DNA from: JBAZOO01 sp041648735
Lineage (GTDB): Bacteria > Verrucomicrobiota > Lentisphaeria > Oligosphaerales > CAITYL01
Direction of reading: 5' to 3'
Assembly: GCA_041648735.1 (NCBI GenBank)
Contig: JBAZOO010000019.1
Span: forward strand, 7,007 to 71,006
Length of the DNA stretch: 64,000 nucleotides
Both the position numbers and the translations under genes were made by a program. Below are positions 18,245 through 26,186 of the stretch, one piece after another (position 1 is the stretch's first letter; every line of letters begins with the position of its first letter). The notes under the pieces were generated by a model that was given only the letters and a program-made list of their open reading frames with translations, did not search any database and had not been told where the DNA came from.

Positions 18245-19378
18245 GTGGCTGCCTATCTGTTCAGACGCTTGTTGCTGATGATCCCCACGGTCTGGGGGAT
18301 CCTCACCATCGCGTTCCTGATCATCCAGTTCGTGCCGGGCGGGCCGGTGGATCAGATGAAGAGCCTGCTGGAGGGGCGTCCCGGCGCCGGCGGCGAGGCG
18401 GGCGGCAGCGCCGCGGCCGCCATGCAGAAGCCGCGCCAGGTCTCGGAAGAGGATTTGCAGCGGCTGAAGAAGGTCTACCACCTCGACCGGCCGCTGCTGG
18501 AGCGCTATTGCCGCACTTTCCTCTGGTTCGCCCGCCAGGATCCGGCCGAGCCGTGGCCCCGGGCGCTGGCCAACGGCGCCAACTGGGACGGCCTGCTGCT
18601 CGGGCGCTTCGGCGACTCCTTCTACCGCAACCAGAACGTGCTCCAGCTCATCCGCGAAAAGCTGCCGGTCTCCCTCTCCCTCGGCGTCTGGAGCTTTTTC
18701 CTCTCCTACCCGCTGTGCATCCTGCTCGGCATCCGCAAGGCGGTGGCCGCCGGTAGCCGCTTCGACGCCGGCACGACCCTGGCGGTCCTGGTCGGCTACA
18801 GCATCCCCGGCTTCGTGCTGGCCGTCCTGCTCCTCGTCCTGTTCGGCCCCGGCGACGGCGCGCTGGCCCATTGGCTGCCGCTTTCCGGCCTGACCTCCGC
18901 CGGCACGGCCGGCTACGAGGGGTGGAGCCTCGGGCGCAAGCTCTGGGACTACCTGCGCCACCTCGTCGGCCCGCTGCTCTGCCTCAACGTCGGCGGCTTC
19001 GCCACCCTGACCTTGCTCACCCGCAACTCGGTCCTGGAGGAGGTCCACAAGCAATACGTGGTGACCGCCCGCGCCAAGGGGCTGACGCCGCGGCGCATCC
19101 TCTACCGGCATGTCCTGCGCAACGCCCTGATCCCGCTGATCACCGACTTCCCCTCCAGCTTCCTGGCCATGTTCTTCGCCGGCAGCCTGCTGATCGAGAA
19201 GATCTTCAGCCTCGACGGCATGGGGCTGCTGGCCTACACCTCGGTGGTCCAGCGCGACTACCCGGTGGTCATGGGCAACCTCTTGATCATGAGCCTGCTC
19301 GGGCTCATCGCCCAGCTCCTCACCGACATCGGCTACGTCCTCGTCGACCCCCGGGTCAGCTTCGAGGCCGCCGAATGA
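18245..19378 (+). CDS. ABC transporter permease, YejB-like (peptide/microcin C type)
   Basis: A 377-residue inner-membrane permease of the DppB/OppB group, closest in design to YejB. I choose the GTG at 18245: GAGAGGA lies just upstream and the resulting start, VAAYLFRRLLLMIPTVWGI, matches YejB openings, whereas the upstream ATG adds a basic stretch without counterpart. Six hydrophobic segments, a long periplasmic loop after the first and the cytoplasmic EAA-type motif VTARAKGLTPRRILYRH are visible. YejABEF imports oligopeptides. The YejE-like partner follows after 43 bases, but neither ATPase nor binding protein is in the window. Confidence 0.9.
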   Translation: MAAYLFRRLLLMIPTVWGILTIAFLIIQFVPGGPVDQMKSLLEGRPGAGGEAGGSAAAAMQKPRQVSEEDLQRLKKVYHLDRPLLERYCRTFLWFARQDPAEPWPRALANGANWDGLLLGRFGDSFYRNQNVLQLIREKLPVSLSLGVWSFFLSYPLCILLGIRKAVAAGSRFDAGTTLAVLVGYSIPGFVLAVLLLVLFGPGDGALAHWLPLSGLTSAGTAGYEGWSLGRKLWDYLRHLVGPLLCLNVGGFATLTLLTRNSVLEEVHKQYVVTARAKGLTPRRILYRHVLRNALIPLITDFPSSFLAMFFAGSLLIEKIFSLDGMGLLAYTSVVQRDYPVVMGNLLIMSLLGLIAQLLTDIGYVLVDPRVSFEAAE

Positions 19379-19421
19379 CCGCCCCCGCCCACCTCCGCCC
19401 GTGAACTGGAACCCTCCCCGC

Positions 19422-20666
19422 ATGTCGCCCGATTGGCTCCGCAAATGGCGCAAGTTCCGCCGTGACCGCCTGGCCTGGGGCAGCCTCTGGCTGCTGCTCG
19501 CCCTGGCGCTGCTGACCCTGCCCGCGGAACTGCTCTGCAACGACCGGCCGCTGGCCGTGCGCTGGGGCGGGCGCTGGTTTTTCCCGGTGCTGGTGCGCCA
19601 CGCCTGGCAGGATTTCGGCCTGCCCGGCACAAACGAGCCGGACTGGAAGGGGTTGGAGCGGCGGCTCCGGGCCGGCGGCGGCGGCGGTGCGGACTCCGCA
19701 ATGGCAGCGGCGGGGGACGCGGCCTGCCTCGCCCGGTTCGACCCCGAGCCGGGGGATGTGCCGCTGCTCCCCGGCCTGGCGGCCGCGGACTCCGCAATCC
19801 TGGGGCGGTTCGACCCCGAGCCGGGCGACGTCGCCGTCACCGCGGCGCCGCCCGGGACTGGCCGCGGAATGGCCAGTGGCAAGGACCGCCCCGCCTGGTT
19901 CCTCTGGCCGCCGGTGCGCTACGGCTATGCGACCATTGCCCGGGGCAGCGCCGCCGGCCGCGATTCCCTCCTCTCCCCGCGCCAGGGCTGGGCCGACGGG
20001 CATTGGCTCGGCACCGACGACCGCGGGCGCGACGTCCTGGCGCGGCTGGCCTACGGCTTCCGCGTCTGCCTCTGGTTCGGGCTCGCCCTGGCCGCCGTCT
20101 CGGTCGTCGCCGGCACCATCCTCGGCGGCATCCAGGGGTTCGCCGGCGGCTGGCTCGACCTGGCCGGGCAGCGGCTGATGGAGATCTGGGGGGCGGTGCC
20201 GAAGCTCTACCTGCTGATGATCCTCACCTCGCTGCTGGCCCGGCGCAGCGTCGGGCTGCTGCTGTTCATCCTCGCCCTGACTTCCTGGATGGGGCTGGCC
20301 GCCTACACCCGGGCCGAGTTCCTGCGGGGGCGCAACCTCGAATACGTCCGCGCCGCCCGCGCCCTCGGGGTCGGCGCCTTCGCGATCATGGGGCGGCATC
20401 TGCTGCCGAACTCGCTGACGCCGGTGATCACCTTCTTCCCCTTCATGATCAGCGGCGGGATGCTGGCCTTGACCAGCCTCGACTTCCTCGACCTCGGCGT
20501 CGAGGCGCCCTATCCCAGCCTGGGCGAGCTGCTGGCCCAGGGCCAGGGCAACCTGCACGCCACCTGGATCATCCTCCCGGCCGTCCTCCTGCTGACGGCG
20601 ACCATCACCCTGCTCACCTTCATCGGCACCGGCGTCCGCACCGCGTTCGACCCGCGGCAGGGCTGA
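19422..20666 (+). CDS. ABC transporter permease, YejE-like, with a repeat-encoded insert
   Basis: A 414-residue permease partner of the YejB-like protein. The start resembles YejE (LRKWRKFRRDRLAW, then AELLCNDRPLAVRWGG), and the C-terminal half has the EAA motif RAARALGVGAFAIMGRH. A family-atypical low-complexity insert sits at about residues 78-150 in the periplasmic loop. It contains two copies of an ADSA-x-RFDPEPGDV block, each beginning at a TGCGGACTCCGCA-type palindrome (19688, 19785). GTG 19401 is an alternative start. The next gene, ispG, is unrelated. Confidence 0.88.
   Translation: MSPDWLRKWRKFRRDRLAWGSLWLLLALALLTLPAELLCNDRPLAVRWGGRWFFPVLVRHAWQDFGLPGTNEPDWKGLERRLRAGGGGGADSAMAAAGDAACLARFDPEPGDVPLLPGLAAADSAILGRFDPEPGDVAVTAAPPGTGRGMASGKDRPAWFLWPPVRYGYATIARGSAAGRDSLLSPRQGWADGHWLGTDDRGRDVLARLAYGFRVCLWFGLALAAVSVVAGTILGGIQGFAGGWLDLAGQRLMEIWGAVPKLYLLMILTSLLARRSVGLLLFILALTSWMGLAAYTRAEFLRGRNLEYVRAARALGVGAFAIMGRHLLPNSLTPVITFFPFMISGGMLALTSLDFLDLGVEAPYPSLGELLAQGQGNLHATWIILPAVLLLTATITLLTFIGTGVRTAFDPRQG
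19688..19700. repeat. Dispersed palindrome TGCGGA-C-TCCGCA
   Basis: Copy inside the YejE-like gene, read there as ADSA; first of two about 97 bases apart. Confidence 0.75.
19785..19797. repeat. Dispersed palindrome (GCGGACTCCGCAA)
   Basis: Second copy in the YejE-like gene; the RFDPEPGDV-coding stretch follows this copy and the first, indicating a local duplication that includes the palindrome. Confidence 0.75.
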
Positions 20667-20734
20667 GGCGCGGCAGGCCAACCGGAATTGTTCACCGCAA
20701 AGCTCTCCGAGGACACAGGGAAAATCACCCGGCC

Positions 20735-21853
20735 ATGACCCATCCACTTCCCGAACTTCCCGAGGGCGGTGCCTTCCCCCGCCGGGCCACCCGGGCGATC
20801 CGCGTCGGCAGTGTCGCCATTGGCGGCGGCGCGCCGGTCTCCGTGCAGTCGATGACCAACACCGACACCCGGAATGTGCCGGCGACGCTGGCCCAGATCC
20901 AGGAGCTGGCGGCCGCCGGCTGCGAGATCGTCCGCTGCGCCGTGCCCGACGCGGCGGCGGTGGCGGGGCTGCGGGCGCTGGTGGCGGCCAGTCCGCTGCC
21001 GGTGATCGCCGACATCCATTTCGACTACAAGCTGGCCTTGGCGGCGCTGGCCGCCGGCGCGGCGGGGGTGCGGGTCAACCCCGGCAACCTCGGCGGGCGG
21101 GCGAAGCTGGCCGCGGTCGCCCAGGCGGCGGCGCGGGCGGGGGCGGCGGTGCGGATCGGCGTCAACGGCGGCAGCCTGGAGAAGCGGCTGCTGGCGAAGC
21201 ATGGCGGGGCGACGGCGGCGGCGCTGGTCGAGAGCGCGGCGGCGAGCTGCGCGGTGGCGGCGGACGCCGGCTGCGCGAACCTCAAGGTCAGCCTCAAGTC
21301 CTCCAGCGTCCCCGCCACGGTGGCCGCCTGCCGGCTGTTCGCCGCCCGCTGCGACTGGCCGCAGCACATCGGCATCACCGAGGCGGGCACCTTCCTCGGC
21401 GGCGCGATCAAGTCGGCGGCGGGGCTGGGCTGCCTGCTGCTGGAAGGGATCGGCGACACGTTGCGGGTGAGCCTCACCGCGCCGCCGGCCGAGGAGGCGC
21501 GGGTGGGCATCCGCATCCTCGAAGCCTGCGGCCTGCGCCAGGCCCAGCCGGAGCTGGTCTCCTGCCCCACCTGCGGGCGGACGCAGATCGCCTTGCAGCC
21601 CCTGGCCGAGGCGGTGGAGCGGGAGATTGACCGGCTGAAGGCCGCGGGCTGGCGCTTCAAGCTGCGCAAAGTCGCCATCATGGGCTGCGTCGTCAACGGC
21701 CCTGGCGAGGCGCGCGACGCCGACCTGGGGATCGCCGGCGGCGCCGGCCGGGGCGTCCTGTTCAAGCATGGCCAGGTGGTGGCGACCCTGCCCGAGGCGG
21801 AACTGCTGCCGGCGCTGCTCCGCGAACTCCGCGCCGCCGCCGTGCCGCCCTGA
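20735..21853 (+). CDS. ispG: (E)-4-hydroxy-3-methylbut-2-enyl-diphosphate synthase
   Basis: A 372-residue IspG (GcpE), the [4Fe-4S] enzyme that converts methylerythritol cyclodiphosphate to HMBPP in the MEP isoprenoid pathway. Evidence: TRAIRVGSVAIGGGAPVSVQ with the family QSMTNTDT, HFDYKLAL, RVNPGNLGG, the cluster Cys in SCPTCGRT and in MGCVVNGPGEA. It is the short form, without the plant/Chlamydia-type insert. ATG 20735 gives the family N-terminus. It sits alone between a permease gene and nrdR. Confidence 0.97.
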   Translation: MTHPLPELPEGGAFPRRATRAIRVGSVAIGGGAPVSVQSMTNTDTRNVPATLAQIQELAAAGCEIVRCAVPDAAAVAGLRALVAASPLPVIADIHFDYKLALAALAAGAAGVRVNPGNLGGRAKLAAVAQAAARAGAAVRIGVNGGSLEKRLLAKHGGATAAALVESAAASCAVAADAGCANLKVSLKSSSVPATVAACRLFAARCDWPQHIGITEAGTFLGGAIKSAAGLGCLLLEGIGDTLRVSLTAPPAEEARVGIRILEACGLRQAQPELVSCPTCGRTQIALQPLAEAVEREIDRLKAAGWRFKLRKVAIMGCVVNGPGEARDADLGIAGGAGRGVLFKHGQVVATLPEAELLPALLRELRAAAVPP

Positions 21854-21948
21854 ACTCGGCGGGGGATTGCCTTGGGCGCAAATGGCATTACACTTCCACT
21901 CCCCGAACAGGCGGTTGCGGCGAGGCGGCCGGCCCGGAGGTCATTCCC

Positions 21949-22419
21949 ATGCGCTGCCCCAAGTGTTCCTGTCTCGACGACAAGGTGCTCGACACCCGCA
22001 TCTCCAAGGAGGGCGACTCCATCCGCCGCCGCCGGGAATGCGCGCGCTGCGGCGCCCGCTTCACGACCTATGAAATGGTCATGCGCACCGACATCCTGGT
22101 GGTCAAGCGGGACGGCACCCGCGAGGAGTTCAGCCCGGAAAAGCTGAAGGCGGGCATCCGCAAGGCCTGCTGGAAGCGGCCGGTCAGCGAGGGGCAGATC
22201 GACGCCGTGCTGAAACGGATCGCCGACCGGCTGGAGAACCTCCAGGACCGGGAAATCTCCAGCCAGATGCTTGGGGAGCTGGTCATGGGCGAGCTGCAGA
22301 AGGTCGACGAGGTCGCCTACGTCCGCTTTGCCTCCGTCTACCGCCGCTTCAAGGACGTCAACGAATTCATCAGCGAGATCAGCGAAATCCGGCAGCAGTC
22401 CGACCGGACCAAGAGCTGA
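21949..22419 (+). CDS. nrdR: Ribonucleotide reductase regulator NrdR
   Basis: A 156-residue NrdR. The N-terminal zinc ribbon has Cys3, Cys6, Cys31 and Cys34, followed by the ATP-cone (KRDGTREEFSPEKLKAGI ... VAYVRFASVYRRF). It senses ATP/dATP and represses ribonucleotide reductase genes through NrdR boxes. Length and motifs are canonical. No nrd genes lie in the window; instead an ATP-cone-like protein gene follows after a repeat-rich spacer. Confidence 0.97.
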   Translation: MRCPKCSCLDDKVLDTRISKEGDSIRRRRECARCGARFTTYEMVMRTDILVVKRDGTREEFSPEKLKAGIRKACWKRPVSEGQIDAVLKRIADRLENLQDREISSQMLGELVMGELQKVDEVAYVRFASVYRRFKDVNEFISEISEIRQQSDRTKS

Positions 22420-22696
22420 GACCTGGTTTCCAATTTTCAAGTTCCTCTCCACAAACCTCCACAAATCATTTTTCACCGCGGAGGCGCGGAGGGCGCGGAG
22501 ATTTTTTTGGCCACCAGCGCCGCAAGGCGGCAGCGAAGCGGCAAACCCCCGAAATTGCACGAATGCTTCACCACGAAGCCCGAGCGCTGTTTTTTAGCTG
22601 TGGCGATTCGTGGAGATTCGTGGGGGAAAAGAATCCGAAGCCCGGGCGAAGTTTTTTGTGTGGTTTCATGTGGTTCGTGGGGAAAATTGTCCTTTC
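22420..22696. repeat. Intergenic spacer of dispersed low-complexity repeats
   Basis: A chain of short motifs such as TTCACCGCGGAGGCGCGGAG, CGTGGAGATTCGTGGG and TTTCATGTGGTTCGTGG. Related pieces occur at 20690-20720 and 25165-25200. They carry no open gene and look like the dispersed intergenic repeats of this genome. Confidence 0.5.
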
Positions 22697-23680
22697 ATGA
22701 TCCCCCTCCCGTTCCAACCCACCCTGACCGATGCCGCCGGCCTGGCAGTCCCGTTTGAGCCCACGGCGGTGGCCCAGGAGCTGGCCGCCGCCTGTGCCGC
22801 CACCGGCGTCCCGGCCGACCTCATCGTGCCGCAGTTGCTGCTGGCCGCCGAGGATTTCTTCCTGGCCCAGGACGAGGCGGAATGGGGCGGCGCCCCGGTC
22901 GGGCGCGCCGAGTTGGACCGGATGCTCGCGGGCGCCCTGCTCAATGCCGGCTACGGCGAGGTGGCGGCCGAATACCTGCGGCTCCGGGAACTGCCGGCGG
23001 AGCTGGGCGCCGGCGGGCCGCCGCCGCGGCCGTGGTCGGCGGCGCGCGTCCGGGAGCTGCTGGCCGGCCGCCTGCCGCTGCCGCCACCGCTCTTGGAGAC
23101 GCTCACCGGCCTGGTCGTGGAGTGCCTGGCGGCCCTCGGGTTCGCCCGGGCCGGCGACCCGCTGATCCTGGAACTTGCCGCCCAGCTCCTGCGGGAGCAG
23201 GCGGAAGCGCGGCCCGCCGCGGCCGAGGATTCGCCGTGGCTGATCGAGCCGCACTATTGGATCGGCACCCTGGGGCGCGACAAGGCCCGGCTCTGCCAGG
23301 CGGGTGTGCTCCAGCCGCAGGCCGTCAGCCGCCTCCTCCCCGTCGCCCGCCTCACCCTTGACTTGGCGGAACTGGCCGCCAGCCTCGGCAGCCGGCCCCT
23401 CACCGAGCTGCATTTCCTGCCCGCCCTGCGCCCGGCCACCCATGCCGCCCGCCGGCTGCTGCTGGAGATGCGGGAGAGCATCGGCGAACAGGTCGAGGTC
23501 ACCCCCGAGATGCCGGTGCGCCTGACCGTGGCCGGCTTCGGCCGGCTGCTGGAACGCTTCTGGGTGCCGCTGGGGCGCGCCGATCGCCGCCGGCTCTATT
23601 GCGAACTCCGCGGCCTGGTCCGGGAGGTGGTCGCCGCCGGCCTGGGTTGTCCGCTGCTCCTGGCCATGCCCGAGGGGTGA
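22697..23680 (+). CDS. ATP-cone-like domain protein of unknown function
   Basis: A 327-residue protein with no family I can name. Residues 15 to about 100 (PFEPTAVAQELAAACAATG, AAEDFFLAQ, LDRMLAGALLNAGYGEVAAE) follow the helix and spacing pattern of an ATP-cone, the regulatory domain of NrdR and NrdA. The remainder is helical, Leu/Ala-rich and ends near GLGCPLLLAMPEG, without catalytic motifs or membrane segments. Lying after nrdR, it may be a nucleotide-sensing partner, but this is only a hypothesis. ATG 22697 is chosen because the ATP-cone similarity starts just after it; an ATG at 22610 lies in repeat DNA. Confidence 0.65.
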   Translation: MIPLPFQPTLTDAAGLAVPFEPTAVAQELAAACAATGVPADLIVPQLLLAAEDFFLAQDEAEWGGAPVGRAELDRMLAGALLNAGYGEVAAEYLRLRELPAELGAGGPPPRPWSAARVRELLAGRLPLPPPLLETLTGLVVECLAALGFARAGDPLILELAAQLLREQAEARPAAAEDSPWLIEPHYWIGTLGRDKARLCQAGVLQPQAVSRLLPVARLTLDLAELAASLGSRPLTELHFLPALRPATHAARRLLLEMRESIGEQVEVTPEMPVRLTVAGFGRLLERFWVPLGRADRRRLYCELRGLVREVVAAGLGCPLLLAMPEG

Positions 23681-24028
23681 GCGCCGGGGAGTTCTCTTTC
23701 CCCAAATCCGCCCAACGGGGAGTTCTGCCGCGTGCGGCAGCGCGTCGGCAGCAGTGTCTGGTTGGCTTCCGCCCCGTCCTTTCGCTGTCGTCGTCGTAAT
23801 CGAGGTCGCAGTCGGTCTTCCGGAATCCCGATTCTCTCGATCCCGATGACGATTGCGACAACCGCTTCGCTGACAACGACCGCGGCTCTTTGGGCCGCAA
23901 ACGGTTAAGTGGGCTTGGGGACAAGGGGAAAAGCGCCCCACGCGGAAGCGTGAACTCCAACTCCGTTATCCACAAATGGGGTTGGTTTGTGGGGGAAGCT
24001 GAGCTGCGGATCGCGGTTGGCGCGGCGC
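23681..24028. other. Intergenic region with small inverted repeats
   Basis: About 350 bases without a supported gene. It contains a perfect 7-bp-arm hairpin (CTGCCGC-GT-GCGGCAG, 23725-23740), which may end the ATP-cone gene, and a CGATCCCGAT-rich stretch (23790-23870) resembling one at 44.9 kb. Confidence 0.45.
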
Positions 24029-25147
24029 TTAGGGGGTGCGGCCGGCGGTGAAGAAGGCGCGCACGGCGGCGGCGACTTCCGCGGCCTGCGCCAGCGGCAG
24101 GTGCGGGCCGATGGGCAGGCTCAGGCAGGTCTGGGCGATGCGTTCGGCGATCGGGAAGGCGCCTTCGGCGAAGCCGAGTTCGGCATAGGCCTTCTGCCGG
24201 TGCGGCGGGATCGGGTAGTGGATCAGGGTGCCGATGCCGCCTGCCGCCAGATGCCGCTGCAAGGCGTCCCGTTGCGGAGTCCGCACGACGAAGAGGTGCC
24301 AGACCGGCTCCGCCCAGCCGGGGACGAAGGGGAGGGTCAGCTCCGGGATGCCGGCGAGTTCGCGCAAGTAGAGGGCGGCGAGCCGCGTCCGGCGGGCGTT
24401 CCACTCCTCCAGGTGCGGGAGCTTGACGCGCAGGGCGGCGGCCTGGAGTGGGTCGAGGCGGCTGTTGAGCCCCTTTTCGTCGTTGACGTACTTGGTGCGG
24501 GAGCCGTAGTTGCGCAGGGCGCGGAGGCGCTCGGCCAGGGCCGGGTCGTTGGTGGTCACGGCGCCGGCGTCGCCGAAGGCGCCGAGGTTCTTGCCGGGGT
24601 AGAAGCTCCAGGCGACGGCCGCCGAGTGGGCGCCGATGCGCCGCCCCTTGTAGCGGCAGACCTGGGCCTGGGCGGCGTCTTCGAGCACGTGCAGCCGGTG
24701 GCGGCGGGCGATTTCCAGCAGCGGGTCGAGGTCGGCCGGCTGGCCATAGAGGTGGACGGGGAGCAGGGCCTTCGTCCGCGGGGTGATGGCGGCTTCGACG
24801 CGGGCCGGGTCGAGGTTGCCGGTGCGGTCGTCGGGCTCGACGGGCACCGGCGTGGCGCCGACGTAGCTGACGGCGAGCCAGGTGGCGATGTAGGTGTTGG
24901 AGGGGACGATGACCTCGGCGCCGGGGCCGATCTCCAAGGCGCGGAGGATGAGCTGCATGGCGTCGAGGCCGTTGCCGACGCCAACGGCGTGGGCGGCGCC
25001 GCAATGGCGGGCGAACTCCGCCTCGAACGCCTCAACTTCGGCGCCGAGGATGTACCAGCCGCTCTCCAGCGAGCGGATCACGGCGGCATCCAGTTCCGGC
25101 TTCAATTCCCGGTAGGCGGCGCCGACATCGAGGAAGGGTATGGGCAT
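24029..25147 (-). CDS. DegT/DnrJ/EryC1 family sugar aminotransferase
   Basis: A 372-residue PLP-dependent aminotransferase for nucleotide-linked keto-sugars. Family evidence: PFLDVGAAYRELKPEL at the start, GNGLDAMQLILRAL for the phosphate-binding region, EDAAQAQVCRYKGR containing the PLP-contacting Asp, and the Schiff-base lysine K186 in SFYPGKNLGAFGDAG. It would make an amino-sugar for lipopolysaccharide, exopolysaccharide or glycoprotein synthesis, but no nucleotide-sugar genes are adjacent. One dispersed palindrome (24272) lies within the gene, read as VRTPQ. Start ATG 25147 fits the family. Confidence 0.93.
   Translation of the reverse strand: MPIPFLDVGAAYRELKPELDAAVIRSLESGWYILGAEVEAFEAEFARHCGAAHAVGVGNGLDAMQLILRALEIGPGAEVIVPSNTYIATWLAVSYVGATPVPVEPDDRTGNLDPARVEAAITPRTKALLPVHLYGQPADLDPLLEIARRHRLHVLEDAAQAQVCRYKGRRIGAHSAAVAWSFYPGKNLGAFGDAGAVTTNDPALAERLRALRNYGSRTKYVNDEKGLNSRLDPLQAAALRVKLPHLEEWNARRTRLAALYLRELAGIPELTLPFVPGWAEPVWHLFVVRTPQRDALQRHLAAGGIGTLIHYPIPPHRQKAYAELGFAEGAFPIAERIAQTCLSLPIGPHLPLAQAAEVAAAVRAFFTAGRTP
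24272..24285. repeat. Dispersed palindrome TGCGGA-G-TCCGCA
   Basis: TTGCGGAGTCCGCA inside the DegT aminotransferase gene. Confidence 0.7.
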
Positions 25148-25501
25148 GGGGGATTGAGCCTGGATTATTCACCGCGAGCGCCGCGGAGCGGCACGGGCCG
25201 CCAAGAGCGGCGGCGAAGCGTCAACGCACGACGGATTTGACGCTTCGCGGCGGCCTTTGCAAAGTGGGGAAATGTAGTGGGGTGGCGGGGATGTGCCAAC
25301 CCCGGGACGGGGGGCAAGCCAAACCTGTCGGTTGGCAATGGCAGCGGCGAGCGCAGCCATCCCGCGCAACGGACAGGAATTCGGATAAGTGCTCGTAGGG
25401 GGCGGCGCCGATGGCGGACTTGGGCAGGACTTCATTGCGGTCCCGGGCATTCCTGGCGCGGGCGAGCATGCCTTCTCGAAGGCGACCATCGCCAGGAAGC
25501 T
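25148..25501. other. Non-coding stretch before the aminotransferase gene
   Basis: No supported gene. It holds a 12-bp-stem hairpin at 25213-25248 and, on the minus strand, a fragment reading AIPGGCYDESFLAMVAFEK that may be the debris of an unidentified gene; part of that fragment is duplicated in the tandem repeat just upstream. Confidence 0.4.
25213..25248. repeat. Hairpin with 12-bp arms
   Basis: GCGAAGCGTCAA and TTGACGCTTCGC are perfect inverted copies separated by 12 bases. There is no T-run; it may be a REP-like element. Confidence 0.5.
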
Positions 25502-25733
25502 CTCGTCGTAGCAGCCGCCGGGGATGGCGAAGTCCGGCGCGGGGAAGTGTCTTCTCCGTGGTTTCCGTGTGCTCCGTGCGAAGACCGGATTTGCCTGTCC
25601 CCTCAAGGCTTGTCCCCTCAAGGCTCGTCGTAGCAGCCGCCGGGGATGGCGAAGTCCGGCGCGGGGGAAGTGTCTTCTCCGTGGTTTCCGTGTGCTCCGC
25701 ACGAAGACCGGATTTGCCTGTCCCCTCAAGGCT
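25502..25733. repeat. 122-bp-period tandem duplication
   Basis: Two ~110-bp copies (25502-25610 and 25624-25733), almost identical (one extra G and a TG/CA change), separated by a partial third copy of the last ~15 bases. Each contains CTTCTCCGTGGTTTCCGTGT and GACCGGATTTGCCTGTCCC. They abut and truncate the IS66 TnpA-like remnant. Confidence 0.85.
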
Positions 25734-26015
25734 CCAAAGCATGGCCCCGCCCGGCAGCCGCGGCATCAGCCCCGACCCCGACCCCGGCTCCGCCGCCGCC
25801 ACCACCGGCGAAAAGCCGGACACCCCGTCCGCGGTTCGCCGCCGTTCCCGGCCCAGCCAGTACCGGAACTGCCACGGCGCAAGGCTGTTCGTGCGGCAGA
25901 ACCCCGCCTGCGACAACCCCGCCGCCCGCCACCGCTCCAGCACCCCGCGCCAATGCTCCGCCTTCGCCGTTGTCCGATCCCTGAAATGACCAGCTCCCGC
26001 CGCCAGGCCGACCAC
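25731..26015 (-). pseudogene. IS66-type accessory protein TnpA remnant
   Basis: The first ~95 codons of this minus-strand frame resemble the small IS66 accessory protein: EHWRGVLERWRAAGLSQAGF, then WQFRYWLGRERRR (helix-turn-helix) and a C-terminal strand MPRLPGGAML. The frame then runs into the 122-bp tandem duplication, so the end is replaced. No TnpB or TnpC follows. I infer a dead insertion-sequence fragment whose 3' side was rearranged. The similarity is by eye and the boundaries are approximate. Confidence 0.55.
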
Positions 26016-26186
26016 CGGCCCGCGACGGAACCCACCATGCCCCAGCCTTCGCCCGCACTCCAGATGGGGCAGCAGCGACGCTTACCCGCCCAACAACGGC
26101 CTGCTCCCGTATTGCTCGCCCGCGCGGATGCAGGTTCGCAAACGGAGAGGCGGGGCGTTGGCGGCGGGAGCTTGCGCTGCCTAGTC

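Noticed and set aside
17210..19882. An 890-residue minus-strand frame containing the OmpA-like gene
   Set aside because: The first ~600 codons are antisense to the YejB/YejE-like genes. The signal peptide and ribosome-binding site fix the real start at 18058.
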